A stretch of 64,000 nt of DNA, taken from positions 154,097-218,096 of the forward strand of contig NZ_JARXIA010000010.1 in assembly GCF_031127875.1 (NCBI RefSeq), given 5' to 3'. How positions within the stretch are numbered: the first letter of the stretch is position 1; each line of letters opens with the position of its first letter. A program made the translations under genes and the position numbers. Origin of the DNA: Pelagicoccus sp. SDUM812005. Its GTDB lineage: Bacteria > Verrucomicrobiota > Verrucomicrobiia > Opitutales > Opitutaceae. This document shows, one piece after another, positions 27,731 through 35,984 of this stretch. The notes beneath the pieces were generated by a model. It ran no database searches. It was given only the letters and a program-made list of their open reading frames with translations, and was not told where the DNA came from.

Positions 27731-28429
27731 ATGACTTTTCGTACCCCTTGGAACCTAGTGATCGCAAGCATGGCAATGACCCTATTTGGAAGCGCTCCCA
27801 ATTCCCAGGCGGCTCGCCCGGACGCCGTTGAAGTCGCGTTTGAAGCCCCGCTGACTGACTGGGTGGTCGAGCAGCAGCCGGGCGGCAGCGTTACGGTGGA
27901 AGACGGAGCCCTGGAGATAAGGGACAAGAAAGGGTGTACGGTTTGGTATCGTCACCCTGTCGAGGCGCCGGTGCGTATCAGCTACACGGTGACAGCGAAA
28001 TCGACCGAGCGCGTGTCGGATATCAACTGCTTTTGGATGGCGAGCGACCTGGACCATCTAGACGATCTCTTTGCCGAGGGGCATGGACGCGAAGGCGCTT
28101 TTGCCCAATACGACGACTTGCAGCTCTACTATGTGGGCTACGGAGGCAACTACAACGCGACGACTCGTTTTCGTCGCTACCTCGGACGGGGCGAGAAGCC
28201 TTTGCTGTCGGGGTTCGACCTTTCCGAACCGGCATTCCTGATCAAACCCGATAAGCCGTATCGCATCGAGCTCGTTGCGGACGGGGTGAAAGCTCAGTAC
28301 TTTCGCGATGGCGAATTGATTTTTGAATACGCGGATCCGAAACCCTTGACGAAAGGATGGTTCGGCTTTCGCACCGTCTGGAGTCACCTGACGATCAGCG
28401 ACTTGAAAATCGAGTCCCTCAACCGCTAA
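27731..28429 (+). CDS. DUF1961 family protein (YesU-like), secreted
   Basis: 232 residues with a signal peptide (IASMAMTLFGSAPNSQA). The body is a concanavalin-like lectin/glucanase fold typical of DUF1961: KGCTVWYRHPVEAPVRISYT, DINCFWMASDLDH, YYVGYGGNYNATTRFRRY and GWFGFRTVWSHLTI. Bacillus subtilis YesU of the same family is encoded in the rhamnogalacturonan operon, which agrees with this locus; no enzymatic activity is established to my knowledge. A GGAGG sequence lies 3 nt before the ATG. It is followed by the CBM9/PKD gene after 22 nt. Confidence 0.85.
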   Translation: MTFRTPWNLVIASMAMTLFGSAPNSQAARPDAVEVAFEAPLTDWVVEQQPGGSVTVEDGALEIRDKKGCTVWYRHPVEAPVRISYTVTAKSTERVSDINCFWMASDLDHLDDLFAEGHGREGAFAQYDDLQLYYVGYGGNYNATTRFRRYLGRGEKPLLSGFDLSEPAFLIKPDKPYRIELVADGVKAQYFRDGELIFEYADPKPLTKGWFGFRTVWSHLTISDLKIESLNR

Positions 28430-28451
28430 GTAAGCCACCCCATTTGCCCGT

Positions 28452-29534
28452 ATGCGTCCCCTTGCTCTCGTTTCTGCCGTCCTCTGTATTCCTTGGGCCT
28501 TACCAGCGCTAGAGAGGGCGGATAAGGTTTTCCAGATTTACCAATTCGGCGCGGACGAGATTCCGCGCATCGATGGCGATGCCACGGATTGGTCGCAGGT
28601 GCCTTCGTCCTACGCGGTGGGAACGGAAGAGCTCTGGGAGGACTCCGGCAAGCACGAAGGGACCTTGCCCGAAAGCCTGGATGTGTCGGTAAAGGTGGCC
28701 TGGGTCAAAGGGCTGAACCGGCTTTATTTCCTGTACGAGGCCTATGACGACTACTGGGACTTTTCGCTCCCGGGCCTGAAGAACGACACCTTCGAGGTGG
28801 TGGTGGACGCGGATCTTTCGGGCGGGCCTTTGATCGATCGCTTTCGCAACAACGCAGAGCGCCTCGAAGTCGCGGACGCTTGGCTGTCAATGCACGGAGC
28901 CCACGCCCAGAACTACCACATCTTTACGCCAGCTCGGGACAAGGACTGGTGCATGCTGTGGGGACCGGCCCAGTGGATTAAGGAGCTGCCGTATTCGAAC
29001 TATGCGTACCGGTACGATTTCGAACCGGGCCAATCCGGGAAACTGACTTTAGAGTTTTGGATAACGCCATTCGACTTCGCGAGTCCGGAGGGACCGGAGA
29101 ATTCGGTGGAGTCGAAACTGCAGGAAGGGAAGCTGATCGGATTGTCGTGGGCGATTATCGACTATGACAACGTCGATAGCGACAGGAACAATGGCTTCTG
29201 GAACCTATCGCGAGCGCATACCATGTACGGCAAGGCGAATGAGCTTGTGGCGTTTCGACTGATGCCGCGAGAGTCGGAACGGCTGCCTGAATTCCAGGCT
29301 GCTTGGTCGTGTCGGATCGTGGACCGGAAGTCGCGCATGGTTGCGTTCTTCGACGAATCCTTTGGGGAAATCCAATCGTGGCGCTGGGATTTCGGCGACG
29401 GCAATAGCTCGACTGAAGCGAATCCAATCCATCGATACGCTGAAACGGGGCACTACGTTGTCACCCTAAGCGTAACGAATGAAGCGGGCGAGCGTTCCCA
29501 GTTTAGCCGCGTGTGGGATGTCAGCTTCAAGTAG
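28452..29534 (+). CDS. Secreted CBM9-like / PKD domain protein
   Basis: 360 residues with a signal peptide (ALVSAVLCIPWALP). Residues about 30-225 resemble a CBM9-type carbohydrate-binding domain (RIDGDATDWSQVP, then YEAYDDYWDFSLPGLKNDTF and FEVVVDADLSGG). The C-terminus (about 275-360) is a PKD domain with WDFGDGNSSTEANPIHRY. No catalytic domain is evident, so it may bind glycan or act as a surface adaptor. It is co-directional with the DUF1961 gene. Its last 8 nt overlap the end of the convergent GH43-like gene. Confidence 0.8.
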   Translation: MRPLALVSAVLCIPWALPALERADKVFQIYQFGADEIPRIDGDATDWSQVPSSYAVGTEELWEDSGKHEGTLPESLDVSVKVAWVKGLNRLYFLYEAYDDYWDFSLPGLKNDTFEVVVDADLSGGPLIDRFRNNAERLEVADAWLSMHGAHAQNYHIFTPARDKDWCMLWGPAQWIKELPYSNYAYRYDFEPGQSGKLTLEFWITPFDFASPEGPENSVESKLQEGKLIGLSWAIIDYDNVDSDRNNGFWNLSRAHTMYGKANELVAFRLMPRESERLPEFQAAWSCRIVDRKSRMVAFFDESFGEIQSWRWDFGDGNSSTEANPIHRYAETGHYVVTLSVTNEAGERSQFSRVWDVSFK

Positions 29535-30414
29535 GCTTGCTTGCCTCTCTCCCGAGCACGGCCTGCTCTAAGGCTCGGTACTCGCTGGAGCTGACGCTGA
29601 TAATGCTTCCGTGGCGAGCTCCCTCCGGAAAGCGGATTTGCTCGGCTACGTCCTCCCAGGCCTCGAAGTCTTGGGTACGTTTCGCTTCGTATCGTTTGTC
29701 TCGGTACACGTCGTAGTACACGTAGGTCCAGTCGCCGACCTTCAGAGTGGCGGGGCCCTCCACCCACGCTTTCGTAAAAGGCGCGCTTGGCGGGGAGAAG
29801 GGTCCGTAGAGGGAATCGGCTTGGCAGGTGAACAGTTTTTTCTTTTCCGGCTGCAAGCGTTCGTCTTTGCCGATGAGGCGAACGTTTCCGGTCGCTTCTT
29901 GAATCAAGGTGACGTCGATCACGTTGAAGCCCGGATCGAAGAAGACGCTCGGGCTGCTTAGGGTCTGGAAATCCTTAGTCGTCGCGCACCACATACGGTG
30001 GTTGTAGTTGCTCTCGGAGCTTCCAGCGCTCTCGGGGAACAGGCCCGTGACCGTGGATGCCCAGTAGATCAGGAAGGTTTCCTTCACCGGATCGTAGCTC
30101 ATCTCCGGGGCCCAGCAGTTTCGCGTCCCGGGAACGCTTGCCATAACGGGGAGTCGCTTCTGTGCGCTCCAATGGACGAGGTCCTGGGAGCTCGCGTATC
30201 CGATATCTTGTGACTCCCAGTCGGTTGTCCAGATCAGATGGTATCGTTTGTCCGGACCGCGCAGCAAGAACGGGTCTCTCATCAGTCCCGCGTCGGGGGC
30301 GATGAAAAAGCGATCGGAAACGTCGCTCCAATGCAGCCCGTCCTCGCTTTTGGCAAGCCGCATGCCCTGCTGGCCGTTTCCTACGAAGTAGGCGAAAAGG
30401 TGTACCGTGTCCAC
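29527..30414 (-). CDS. Cytoplasmic GH43-like glycosidase
   Basis: 295 residues from a GTG at 30414. Five-bladed propeller features are visible: VSDRFFIAPDAGLMRDPFLL with a catalytic-type Asp, NCWAPEMSYDPVKETFLIYW, and VEGPATLKVGDWTYVYYD with the likely acid Glu. No signal peptide. The gene begins 27 nt after the stop of the propeller-SSS gene, in the same reading frame with only a TAG between them, and the start is not fixed by a clear ribosome site. The likely role is hydrolysis of an imported arabinose- or xylose-containing oligosaccharide. Its end overlaps the convergent PKD gene by 8 nt. Confidence 0.82.
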   Translation of the reverse strand: MDTVHLFAYFVGNGQQGMRLAKSEDGLHWSDVSDRFFIAPDAGLMRDPFLLRGPDKRYHLIWTTDWESQDIGYASSQDLVHWSAQKRLPVMASVPGTRNCWAPEMSYDPVKETFLIYWASTVTGLFPESAGSSESNYNHRMWCATTKDFQTLSSPSVFFDPGFNVIDVTLIQEATGNVRLIGKDERLQPEKKKLFTCQADSLYGPFSPPSAPFTKAWVEGPATLKVGDWTYVYYDVYRDKRYEAKRTQDFEAWEDVAEQIRFPEGARHGSIISVSSSEYRALEQAVLGREASKPT

Positions 30415-30441
30415 TTCGAGAAACCGTTCGATCTCGCTTGC

Positions 30442-32859
30442 CTATTGGTCGTCCAAGCCGCCCTTGCGAGAGCGCAAGGTGTAGACGGTAAGACCCTCGA
30501 TAGGCTTGCGGTTGCCGCCGCAGGCCAAGCTGACCGCTACGCCTACCACGTAGGTCACGCCGGAGCCGGTGAAGGGATAGAACCAGTAGCTCAGCGGAGT
30601 ATAGGTCTTAAGGTAGTAGGTGGAAGCGATACCGGCAATGATGCCCGCGATGACTCCGATCTCGTTGGCCTTTTTGCTAAAGAGTCCGAGGGCGAAGATG
30701 CCGAGCGTCGCGGAGGTGATAAAGCTGATCAGGCGGTTGGCCAAGTCCCAGATGGAAGGTGTCTTGAAATCGGCGAGGAAGAGGGCTGCGGCGATGCCGA
30801 GAGCTCCGACAACGACGGTTAGTATCCGTCCCATAATGACAGCTTCGCGGTCGGTCGTTCCCGCGCGGAAGCGGCGATAGAAGTCGTCGACCCCGAGATT
30901 GGATACGCTGCAGATAGCGCTGGAGATGGTGGACATCGTTGCGGCTAAAAGGGCGGCGACCACGAGGCCGGAAACGCCGGGCGGCAGTTGCTGGGCGGCG
31001 AAGAAGGGAAAAATCCCATCCGTCTTCATGACCGGATTCAAGTCCCCGGGATTGCTGCGGTAGAAGAGGAAGAGGGCGGTGCCGAGTCCGAAAAGGAGCA
31101 GGTTGATGGGAACGGCTACTGCCATTTGCGTCGCGATGGCCTTCTTGGCGTCGCCCAGGGTGGGCGTACACTGGACGCGCTGCACGTAGTTCTGGTCGCT
31201 GATACCGAAGAGAGTGATTGCGAGGATACCGAAGAACATCGTCATCACGTTGTCTTGGGTGAAGTTGGCGCTCCAGTTGAAGGTGTGGAGCTTGTCGCCG
31301 GCGTCGAGAATGCTGAGCATCTCGTTGGCCGGCATATCGATCTTGATATAAACCAGAACCAGGCAGCCGAGGACAGCGGCGATCATGACGAAGCCTTGGA
31401 TGGTGTCGGTCCAGATCACCGCAGCGAGCCCGCCGAGGAAGGTGTAGAGGGTGGTGACGACCCCCATGGCGATGATGCAGGTTTTGACGTCGATGCCGGT
31501 GATCGCGTTCATGGCGATGGCGGGCAGCAGCATGACGGGGCCCATGCGTCCGAGGATTTGCTGCATTACGAAGATGGCGCTGCCGAACATGCGCACCGAA
31601 ATCCCGAAGCGATGCTCCAAGTATTCGAAAGCGGTCGCGAAGTTCAACTTACGCACGAGCGGTGCCAGCAGGTACATGGAGAGCGGCAGGCAAATGACAG
31701 AAAAGATGCTGATCCCGAAGAAGGTCCAATTGGTGGAGTACGACTTGCCGGGCATGGAAAGCAGGCTCAAGGCGCTCGCTCCCGTCGCGAACAAGCTCAT
31801 GCCCGTAGCCCACCAAGGAATGTTGTTGCTGCCGCGGAAGAAGCTGTTGGACGTCTTGCTTTGCTTGGTGAAGTAGAAGCCGACGTAGATCATGATCGCG
31901 AAATAGCCCGCGACCGCTAAGTGGTCCCACCAGCCGTAGTTGGTTTCTGGATCGGAAAACGAGAGCCGCAGCGACGAGTCTTTGGCGATGGCCAGCATGT
32001 CGTTGTTGCTTCCGACCAGCTGCGCCTCTCCTCCGCTGAGTTCGTTCAATTCCTTTAGCTTTACCCAGCTGTCTCCAATTGCGTGATACAAGTAGATCTC
32101 GGGGGCTCGGGATTCGTGGTTTAGCAAGATGACGGAGTGCGAATCGCCGATGGCGGACAGGGACGCCTTGGCGGACCATGCGGGAGGCGTGTCCTTTTCG
32201 CGCCAACCGTAGAGCGGATGGTAGTAAGCGACGGGCAATCGCTGGCCTGCGGCGTCGTAGCCGCCGATGTAGTAGATGCTTTCGATGGCCTTGAAGAGCT
32301 TGCCGCCCGAGCGAGCGGGGCTCGGCAGATCGGGAAGTTGCTTCCACTCGGAGGCGAGGGGCGAGAGGTCGAGGGCCAGGAAGTGGGTGGCTTGATCGGC
32401 TGAGCCTCCCGCTAGGTAGAGCTTGCCGTCCGCTACGAGAGCAGTGGGATTCTGCAGGCGCTCGGGCAGGCTGGGCAGCGAGGCAAGGGAGAGCTGGCCG
32501 GACTCGAGCCAGTCGATTCGCGTGACAGCTTTCGCTTGGGCGCCTTGGCTTTCGACGAGGTAGAGAGAGGTTCCGGAGCTCGCGAAGGCGGATCCTTCGA
32601 GCGACCTTTCCAGGGTTGCGACTTGGGACCACTCCTGGGATTCAGGCGAATAGGAACGTATCGCGCCGTCGCTTAGCGATATCGAGAGCAGGGCGCCGCC
32701 TAGCTTCACGAACTGGGTGTTCGAGACCTCCGCCTTGAAGTTGCTCTGAGGTTCGAGCAGTAGCTCTTGGAAGGTCTTGGCTTCTTCGGCGAAGGAGTTG
32801 GCGATCAGCAAGCTCGCGGCTACGAGGAGCGCGAAGATTTTGGAACGAAGTTGGGGCAT
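30442..32859 (-). CDS. Sodium:solute symporter fused to an N-terminal beta-propeller (mutarotase-like)
   Basis: 805 residues. A signal peptide (IFALLVAASLLIANSFA) leads into about 280 residues of Kelch-like repeats (GKLYLAGGSADQ, SIYYIGGYDAAGQRLPVA). From about residue 311 a full SSS transporter of roughly 13 helices follows (WWATGMSLFATGASALSLLSMPG, then AAVIWTDTIQGFVMI). Similar fusions of cyclically permuted NanM/YjhT-like mutarotase propellers with SSS transporters are known in Planctomycetes and Bacteroidetes. The propeller would be periplasmic and could present the preferred anomer to the transporter. The adjacent rhamnose mutarotase suggests the sugar is rhamnose or a rhamnose-containing product. 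Confidence 0.85.
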   Translation of the reverse strand: MPQLRSKIFALLVAASLLIANSFAEEAKTFQELLLEPQSNFKAEVSNTQFVKLGGALLSISLSDGAIRSYSPESQEWSQVATLERSLEGSAFASSGTSLYLVESQGAQAKAVTRIDWLESGQLSLASLPSLPERLQNPTALVADGKLYLAGGSADQATHFLALDLSPLASEWKQLPDLPSPARSGGKLFKAIESIYYIGGYDAAGQRLPVAYYHPLYGWREKDTPPAWSAKASLSAIGDSHSVILLNHESRAPEIYLYHAIGDSWVKLKELNELSGGEAQLVGSNNDMLAIAKDSSLRLSFSDPETNYGWWDHLAVAGYFAIMIYVGFYFTKQSKTSNSFFRGSNNIPWWATGMSLFATGASALSLLSMPGKSYSTNWTFFGISIFSVICLPLSMYLLAPLVRKLNFATAFEYLEHRFGISVRMFGSAIFVMQQILGRMGPVMLLPAIAMNAITGIDVKTCIIAMGVVTTLYTFLGGLAAVIWTDTIQGFVMIAAVLGCLVLVYIKIDMPANEMLSILDAGDKLHTFNWSANFTQDNVMTMFFGILAITLFGISDQNYVQRVQCTPTLGDAKKAIATQMAVAVPINLLLFGLGTALFLFYRSNPGDLNPVMKTDGIFPFFAAQQLPPGVSGLVVAALLAATMSTISSAICSVSNLGVDDFYRRFRAGTTDREAVIMGRILTVVVGALGIAAALFLADFKTPSIWDLANRLISFITSATLGIFALGLFSKKANEIGVIAGIIAGIASTYYLKTYTPLSYWFYPFTGSGVTYVVGVAVSLACGGNRKPIEGLTVYTLRSRKGGLDDQ

Positions 32860-33214
32860 CGGGTTTTGATGAAAGGGGATCTCGGATCGGAACGGAGTCT
32901 ATAGTCGGGACGATGACTAGAGCTTCAAGAGGATTGTTCTAGCGAAAGCTGCGGTTGGTCTGGCTTCCGGAAGTCGCGCCTGCCGAAAAGCGCGCCCCCC
33001 GACGCGCTTCCTACATAGGCGTTGTCGGCGACGCGACTTCCTTGGCCAGCATCGATCCGCTCGCTCCCCAGCTGGGGCAGGCTTCTCGAGGAGAAGTCCA
33101 TGGCGGATAGGTCGCTGAGATCGTTATCGTAGTGTGTCGTCTTGGAATGGATACATTCCGCATCGACTGAAATTTGGGTCTGGATGGGTGTCATCGGGGG
33201 GAGTCCAGTGTGTT
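32860..33214. other. 355-nt gap between rhaM and the symporter gene
   Basis: No convincing gene. A minus-strand frame from 33194 to 32925 (89 codons, MTPIQTQISVDAE) has no ribosome site or recognisable motif and may be chance. The gap is long enough for a promoter serving the symporter, but no clear promoter or copy of the 13-bp palindrome was seen. Confidence 0.5.
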
Positions 33215-33529
33215 CTAGTCGAGGTGAAAAACTTCCCTCAGGGGAGTGGATACGGGGCTGTGGTCCGGATTGCTCGGCATGATGTCCGCCATATGCTTCC
33301 ACCATTTTTGGCAGACCTCGGTGTTGGCGATAGCGCTCCATCGTTCTTCGTCTTGGATCTCGGCGTATCCAAACAGTTGCTGCGTATCCGGATGGAGAAA
33401 GATGGAGTAGTTGCTGACGCCGTGGTCCTTAAGCGCCTGGTCGAGCTCCTTCCAGATGGGCGAGTGGCGGCGTTCGTATTCAGTTTCCTGACCGGAAGCC
33501 ACCGACATGACAAAAGCTTTCCTGATCAT
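33215..33529 (-). CDS. rhaM: L-rhamnose mutarotase
   Basis: 104 residues, the normal length of the family. MIRKAFVMSVASGQETEYER and RHSPIWKELDQALKDHGVSN match RhaM. Conserved features are the N-terminal YERRH with a catalytic-type His, YSIFLH, FGYAEI and the WWKHMADIM segment near the end. It interconverts alpha- and beta-L-rhamnose in the cytoplasm, feeding rhamnose catabolism. The start ATG overlaps the TGA of the Gfo/Idh gene (ATGA), so the two are translationally coupled. It directly supports rhamnose as the sugar of this locus. Confidence 0.92.
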   Translation of the reverse strand: MIRKAFVMSVASGQETEYERRHSPIWKELDQALKDHGVSNYSIFLHPDTQQLFGYAEIQDEERWSAIANTEVCQKWWKHMADIMPSNPDHSPVSTPLREVFHLD

Positions 33530-34719
33530 CGTTCCGCTTGAACCGCGTTTACGCTCAGGTCGCCCAAGCCGCTGCCAGTCTCGAACGCTCGCTCGAGCAA
33601 GCTGCCGATTTCCTTGATAGCGGGGATGGACTGCTTGTCCGTCCCGATGTTTACCGCCTCGACCAGATCGGGATGGATCGGGGCGATTTCCGCATTCTTG
33701 TGGATGCCTTCGATCAGGCAAGTGTGGGACTTCGCGATCAAGGTGTCGCAGATCGGCGTGCTCGACTGGGCGAGGCGGGCGATCACGTTTTCGAACATCT
33801 TCTTGCGCGTTTGCCCGTAGCGTGGGACCGGGACGGTTACCGGCTCCTGCGAGTCGGCGAAAATGGTGCAGTCCTTTTCGTGCTCCCAAACGACGGAGCC
33901 CCGCTCGCCGACGATGCGGATGCGTGGTTCGATCGTTTCGGCGCTGGCGTGGGTGACGCCGAACCAGAGCGAAACGCCGTTCTCGGCGGTTGCCTGCACG
34001 ACCGCTGTATCGAAACTTTCGATATCGTGGGCGTGGAACAGTTCCGCCTGGTCTACCTTGGCGTTCACGGAGGCGCGCAGCTCCTCGCCCGCTAGGAAAA
34101 GGGAAAGGTTCACGAAGTGAGCGAAGGCGTTGTTGAGGGGAGAGTCCATCACGGCGCTGCCGTTGACCTCCAGCTTGCCGGCCCATTGGTTTCGCTCGTA
34201 GTAGGAGACCGGACGCGGCCAGGCTCCGATCATGGATACGGACTGGATCTTGCCGATGATGCCGTTCAGCAGGCTTTGCTTGAGCTGCAGGATTTCCGCC
34301 GTGTACATATCCTGGAAACCGACCGCGATCCACTTGTCGTACTGCTTTTCCGCAGCTCGGACGCGATCCACGTCGGCGATGGAGCCGGCAAGGGGTTTTT
34401 CCACGAGCACGTTGCAACCCGCTTTTAACGCGGCAATAGCCATGGGCGCATGCCACTGGATGCCGGTTGGGATGAAGCAAATGTCCAGCTTGCCCGCTTC
34501 GGCGGCGCACATGTCTTCGTAGCTGTCATAGATCTTGGATACGATAGCTTGCAGCGCCACTGCGGAAGGGAGCTTGCGTTCGTTCGGGAGGATGGTCGCG
34601 GCTGCCATGCGAATGGAGCCGTCTCGGTGGGCTTCCAGCAGCCAGTCTATATAGACTTCGGCGTATCCAGAAACGCCGATGAGCGCGATACGGGGAGGGA
34701 TTCCTGCGGTTTGAATCAT
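33526..34719 (-). CDS. Gfo/Idh/MocA family oxidoreductase
   Basis: 397 residues. An N-terminal Rossmann segment (RIALIGVSGYAEVYIDWLL) is followed by CFIPTGIQWHAPMAIAALKAG and NVLVEKPLAGSIADV, the EKP motif of the Gfo/Idh/MocA family, and a C-terminal beta-sheet substrate domain. It probably oxidises a sugar or sugar acid with NAD(P). Coupled to rhaM, it could act in non-phosphorylative rhamnose breakdown, but that is only context. It is divergent from the LacI-type gene, with two candidate operators in the 206-nt gap. Confidence 0.88.
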   Translation of the reverse strand: MIQTAGIPPRIALIGVSGYAEVYIDWLLEAHRDGSIRMAAATILPNERKLPSAVALQAIVSKIYDSYEDMCAAEAGKLDICFIPTGIQWHAPMAIAALKAGCNVLVEKPLAGSIADVDRVRAAEKQYDKWIAVGFQDMYTAEILQLKQSLLNGIIGKIQSVSMIGAWPRPVSYYERNQWAGKLEVNGSAVMDSPLNNAFAHFVNLSLFLAGEELRASVNAKVDQAELFHAHDIESFDTAVVQATAENGVSLWFGVTHASAETIEPRIRIVGERGSVVWEHEKDCTIFADSQEPVTVPVPRYGQTRKKMFENVIARLAQSSTPICDTLIAKSHTCLIEGIHKNAEIAPIHPDLVEAVNIGTDKQSIPAIKEIGSLLERAFETGSGLGDLSVNAVQAER

Positions 34720-34745
34720 TTAGGGTTAAGGAAAGGCTGAGGGTA

Positions 34746-34763
34746 TCGGGAACCGATTTCCGA
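34746..34763. promoter_or_regulatory. Second palindrome with central CG, possible LacI-type operator
   Basis: TCGGGAACCGATTTCCGA is symmetric at 14 of 18 positions around a central CG, the symmetry usual for LacI-family operators. It lies 27 nt upstream of the Gfo/Idh start, where a repressor could block transcription. It is unlike the TCTGACAGTCAGA palindrome, so which one the regulator binds is open. Confidence 0.35.
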
Positions 34764-34855
34764 ACGAGTCGATTAGCTCGGGCGGACCCGTTTAGTATCA
34801 AAAAATGATGGTCGCAGTAAATTTGTACTTGTCAGGGCGAGCGAACCGCGAGAGT

Positions 34856-34868
34856 TCTGACAGTCAGA
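34856..34868. promoter_or_regulatory. Candidate operator, copy 3 (perfect palindrome)
   Basis: TCTGACAGTCAGA, extended by one more symmetric pair (T...A), lies 57 nt before the LacI-family start codon and 136 nt before the divergent Gfo/Idh start. It is identical to the copy at 27669, which suggests autoregulation plus control of the utilisation genes. Confidence 0.6.
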
Positions 34869-34925
34869 AACCCGAAGGACTGCATTCGCGCTCCCGTTCT
34901 GGCGTTTACCTGACCCCTGAGCCCC

Positions 34926-35978
34926 ATGAATTCCGTAAGAGAACTTGCCAAAGCCCTAGGCCTCTCGCACACGACCGTTTCCGACGCGTTGCGAAACAAG
35001 CCGCGAGTCAAGAAGGAGACGCGCGAGCGCGTGCTAAAGGCAGCGAAGGAAGCCGGCTATAAGCACAACCCTTTGGCGGGAGCCTTGATGTCCGAGATGC
35101 GTCGATCGGGGGCGGGAGCCTTTCGCGGCGTGCTTGCGGTGGTCGACCTGGAAAGCTCGGACCAACGCGTTTCCGCCGCCCGCCGCTACCACCGCGAGGT
35201 CTATTCGGGAGCGGAGAAGATGGCCCAGGAGCTCGGCTTCAAGACGGAGATTTTCGTGCTCGGGTCGGAGGGACTTACCGTGTCCCGGCTGAATACCATC
35301 CTGAAGTCGCGCGGCGTGCGCGGGCTGCTGGTGTTGCCGGCGGCTACCACTCCGGATATCCGCAATTTGGATTGGGATCTCTATGCGGGCATCTACACGG
35401 ATTATATCATCGAGCAACCTGCCTTGGATTCCGTTTGCTCGGACCACTTCCGCTCCATGGTCGTCGCCATGCGCAAGCTGGAGGAGCTTGGCTACCAGCG
35501 TCCCGGCTTGGTGCTGCACCGAGCCCACGACCAGCGTCTGCTCTACCGCTGGGAGGCTGCCTATCGTATCCAGAATACGAGGTCGGACAACTTCGAGGCG
35601 CTGGAGCCGCTGGTCCTCGACGACATCAACGAAAAGTCCTTCAAGGAGTGGTTCGATAAAAGCGAGCCTGACGTGGTGTTGAGCCATCGCCCCGAGGTGC
35701 TTGGCTGGATGGAGGAAATGGGGGCTAAGGTTCCGCAGACGCACGGCTTTTGCTGCTTGAACGTCATGATGAGCGATGCGCCTTGCAGCGGATTGGACCT
35801 GCGACCGAACTTGATTGGCCGCCGCGGGATCGAGCTGCTAGTAGGGCAGCTGCATCGCAACGCGTATGGGATTCCGGATACGGCGTCTACGACTACCATC
35901 CCTGCCATTTGGATCGATGGACCGACCACCCGCGACCTAAAGGCGGCCGGGAGGGAAGCCGTCGACTCCAATCGCTAA
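34926..35978 (+). CDS. LacI family transcriptional regulator
   Basis: 350 residues. The N-terminal helix-turn-helix is SVRELAKALGLSHTTVSDAL (residues 3-22), followed by a hinge-like KAAKEAGYKHNPLAGALMSE. The ligand-binding core resembles periplasmic sugar-binding proteins (RGVRGLLVLPAATTPDI, then EELGYQRPGLVLH). It is divergently transcribed from the Gfo/Idh-rhaM-symporter genes and is the only regulator in the locus, so it likely senses rhamnose or a derived oligosaccharide. The candidate operators at 19854, 27669 and 34856 would make it a locus-wide regulator. The effector is not known. Confidence 0.92.
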   Translation: MNSVRELAKALGLSHTTVSDALRNKPRVKKETRERVLKAAKEAGYKHNPLAGALMSEMRRSGAGAFRGVLAVVDLESSDQRVSAARRYHREVYSGAEKMAQELGFKTEIFVLGSEGLTVSRLNTILKSRGVRGLLVLPAATTPDIRNLDWDLYAGIYTDYIIEQPALDSVCSDHFRSMVVAMRKLEELGYQRPGLVLHRAHDQRLLYRWEAAYRIQNTRSDNFEALEPLVLDDINEKSFKEWFDKSEPDVVLSHRPEVLGWMEEMGAKVPQTHGFCCLNVMMSDAPCSGLDLRPNLIGRRGIELLVGQLHRNAYGIPDTASTTTIPAIWIDGPTTRDLKAAGREAVDSNR

Positions 35979-35984
35979 GGGAAG

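Noticed and set aside
32925..33194. 89-residue minus-strand ORF between rhaM and the symporter gene
   Set aside because: No ribosome site, no motif and low-complexity composition; not enough evidence to call a gene.
33215..34510. 431-codon minus-strand frame ending as rhaM
   Set aside because: Only the last 104 residues (from 33529) are L-rhamnose mutarotase; the upstream part is an out-of-frame shadow of the Gfo/Idh gene.
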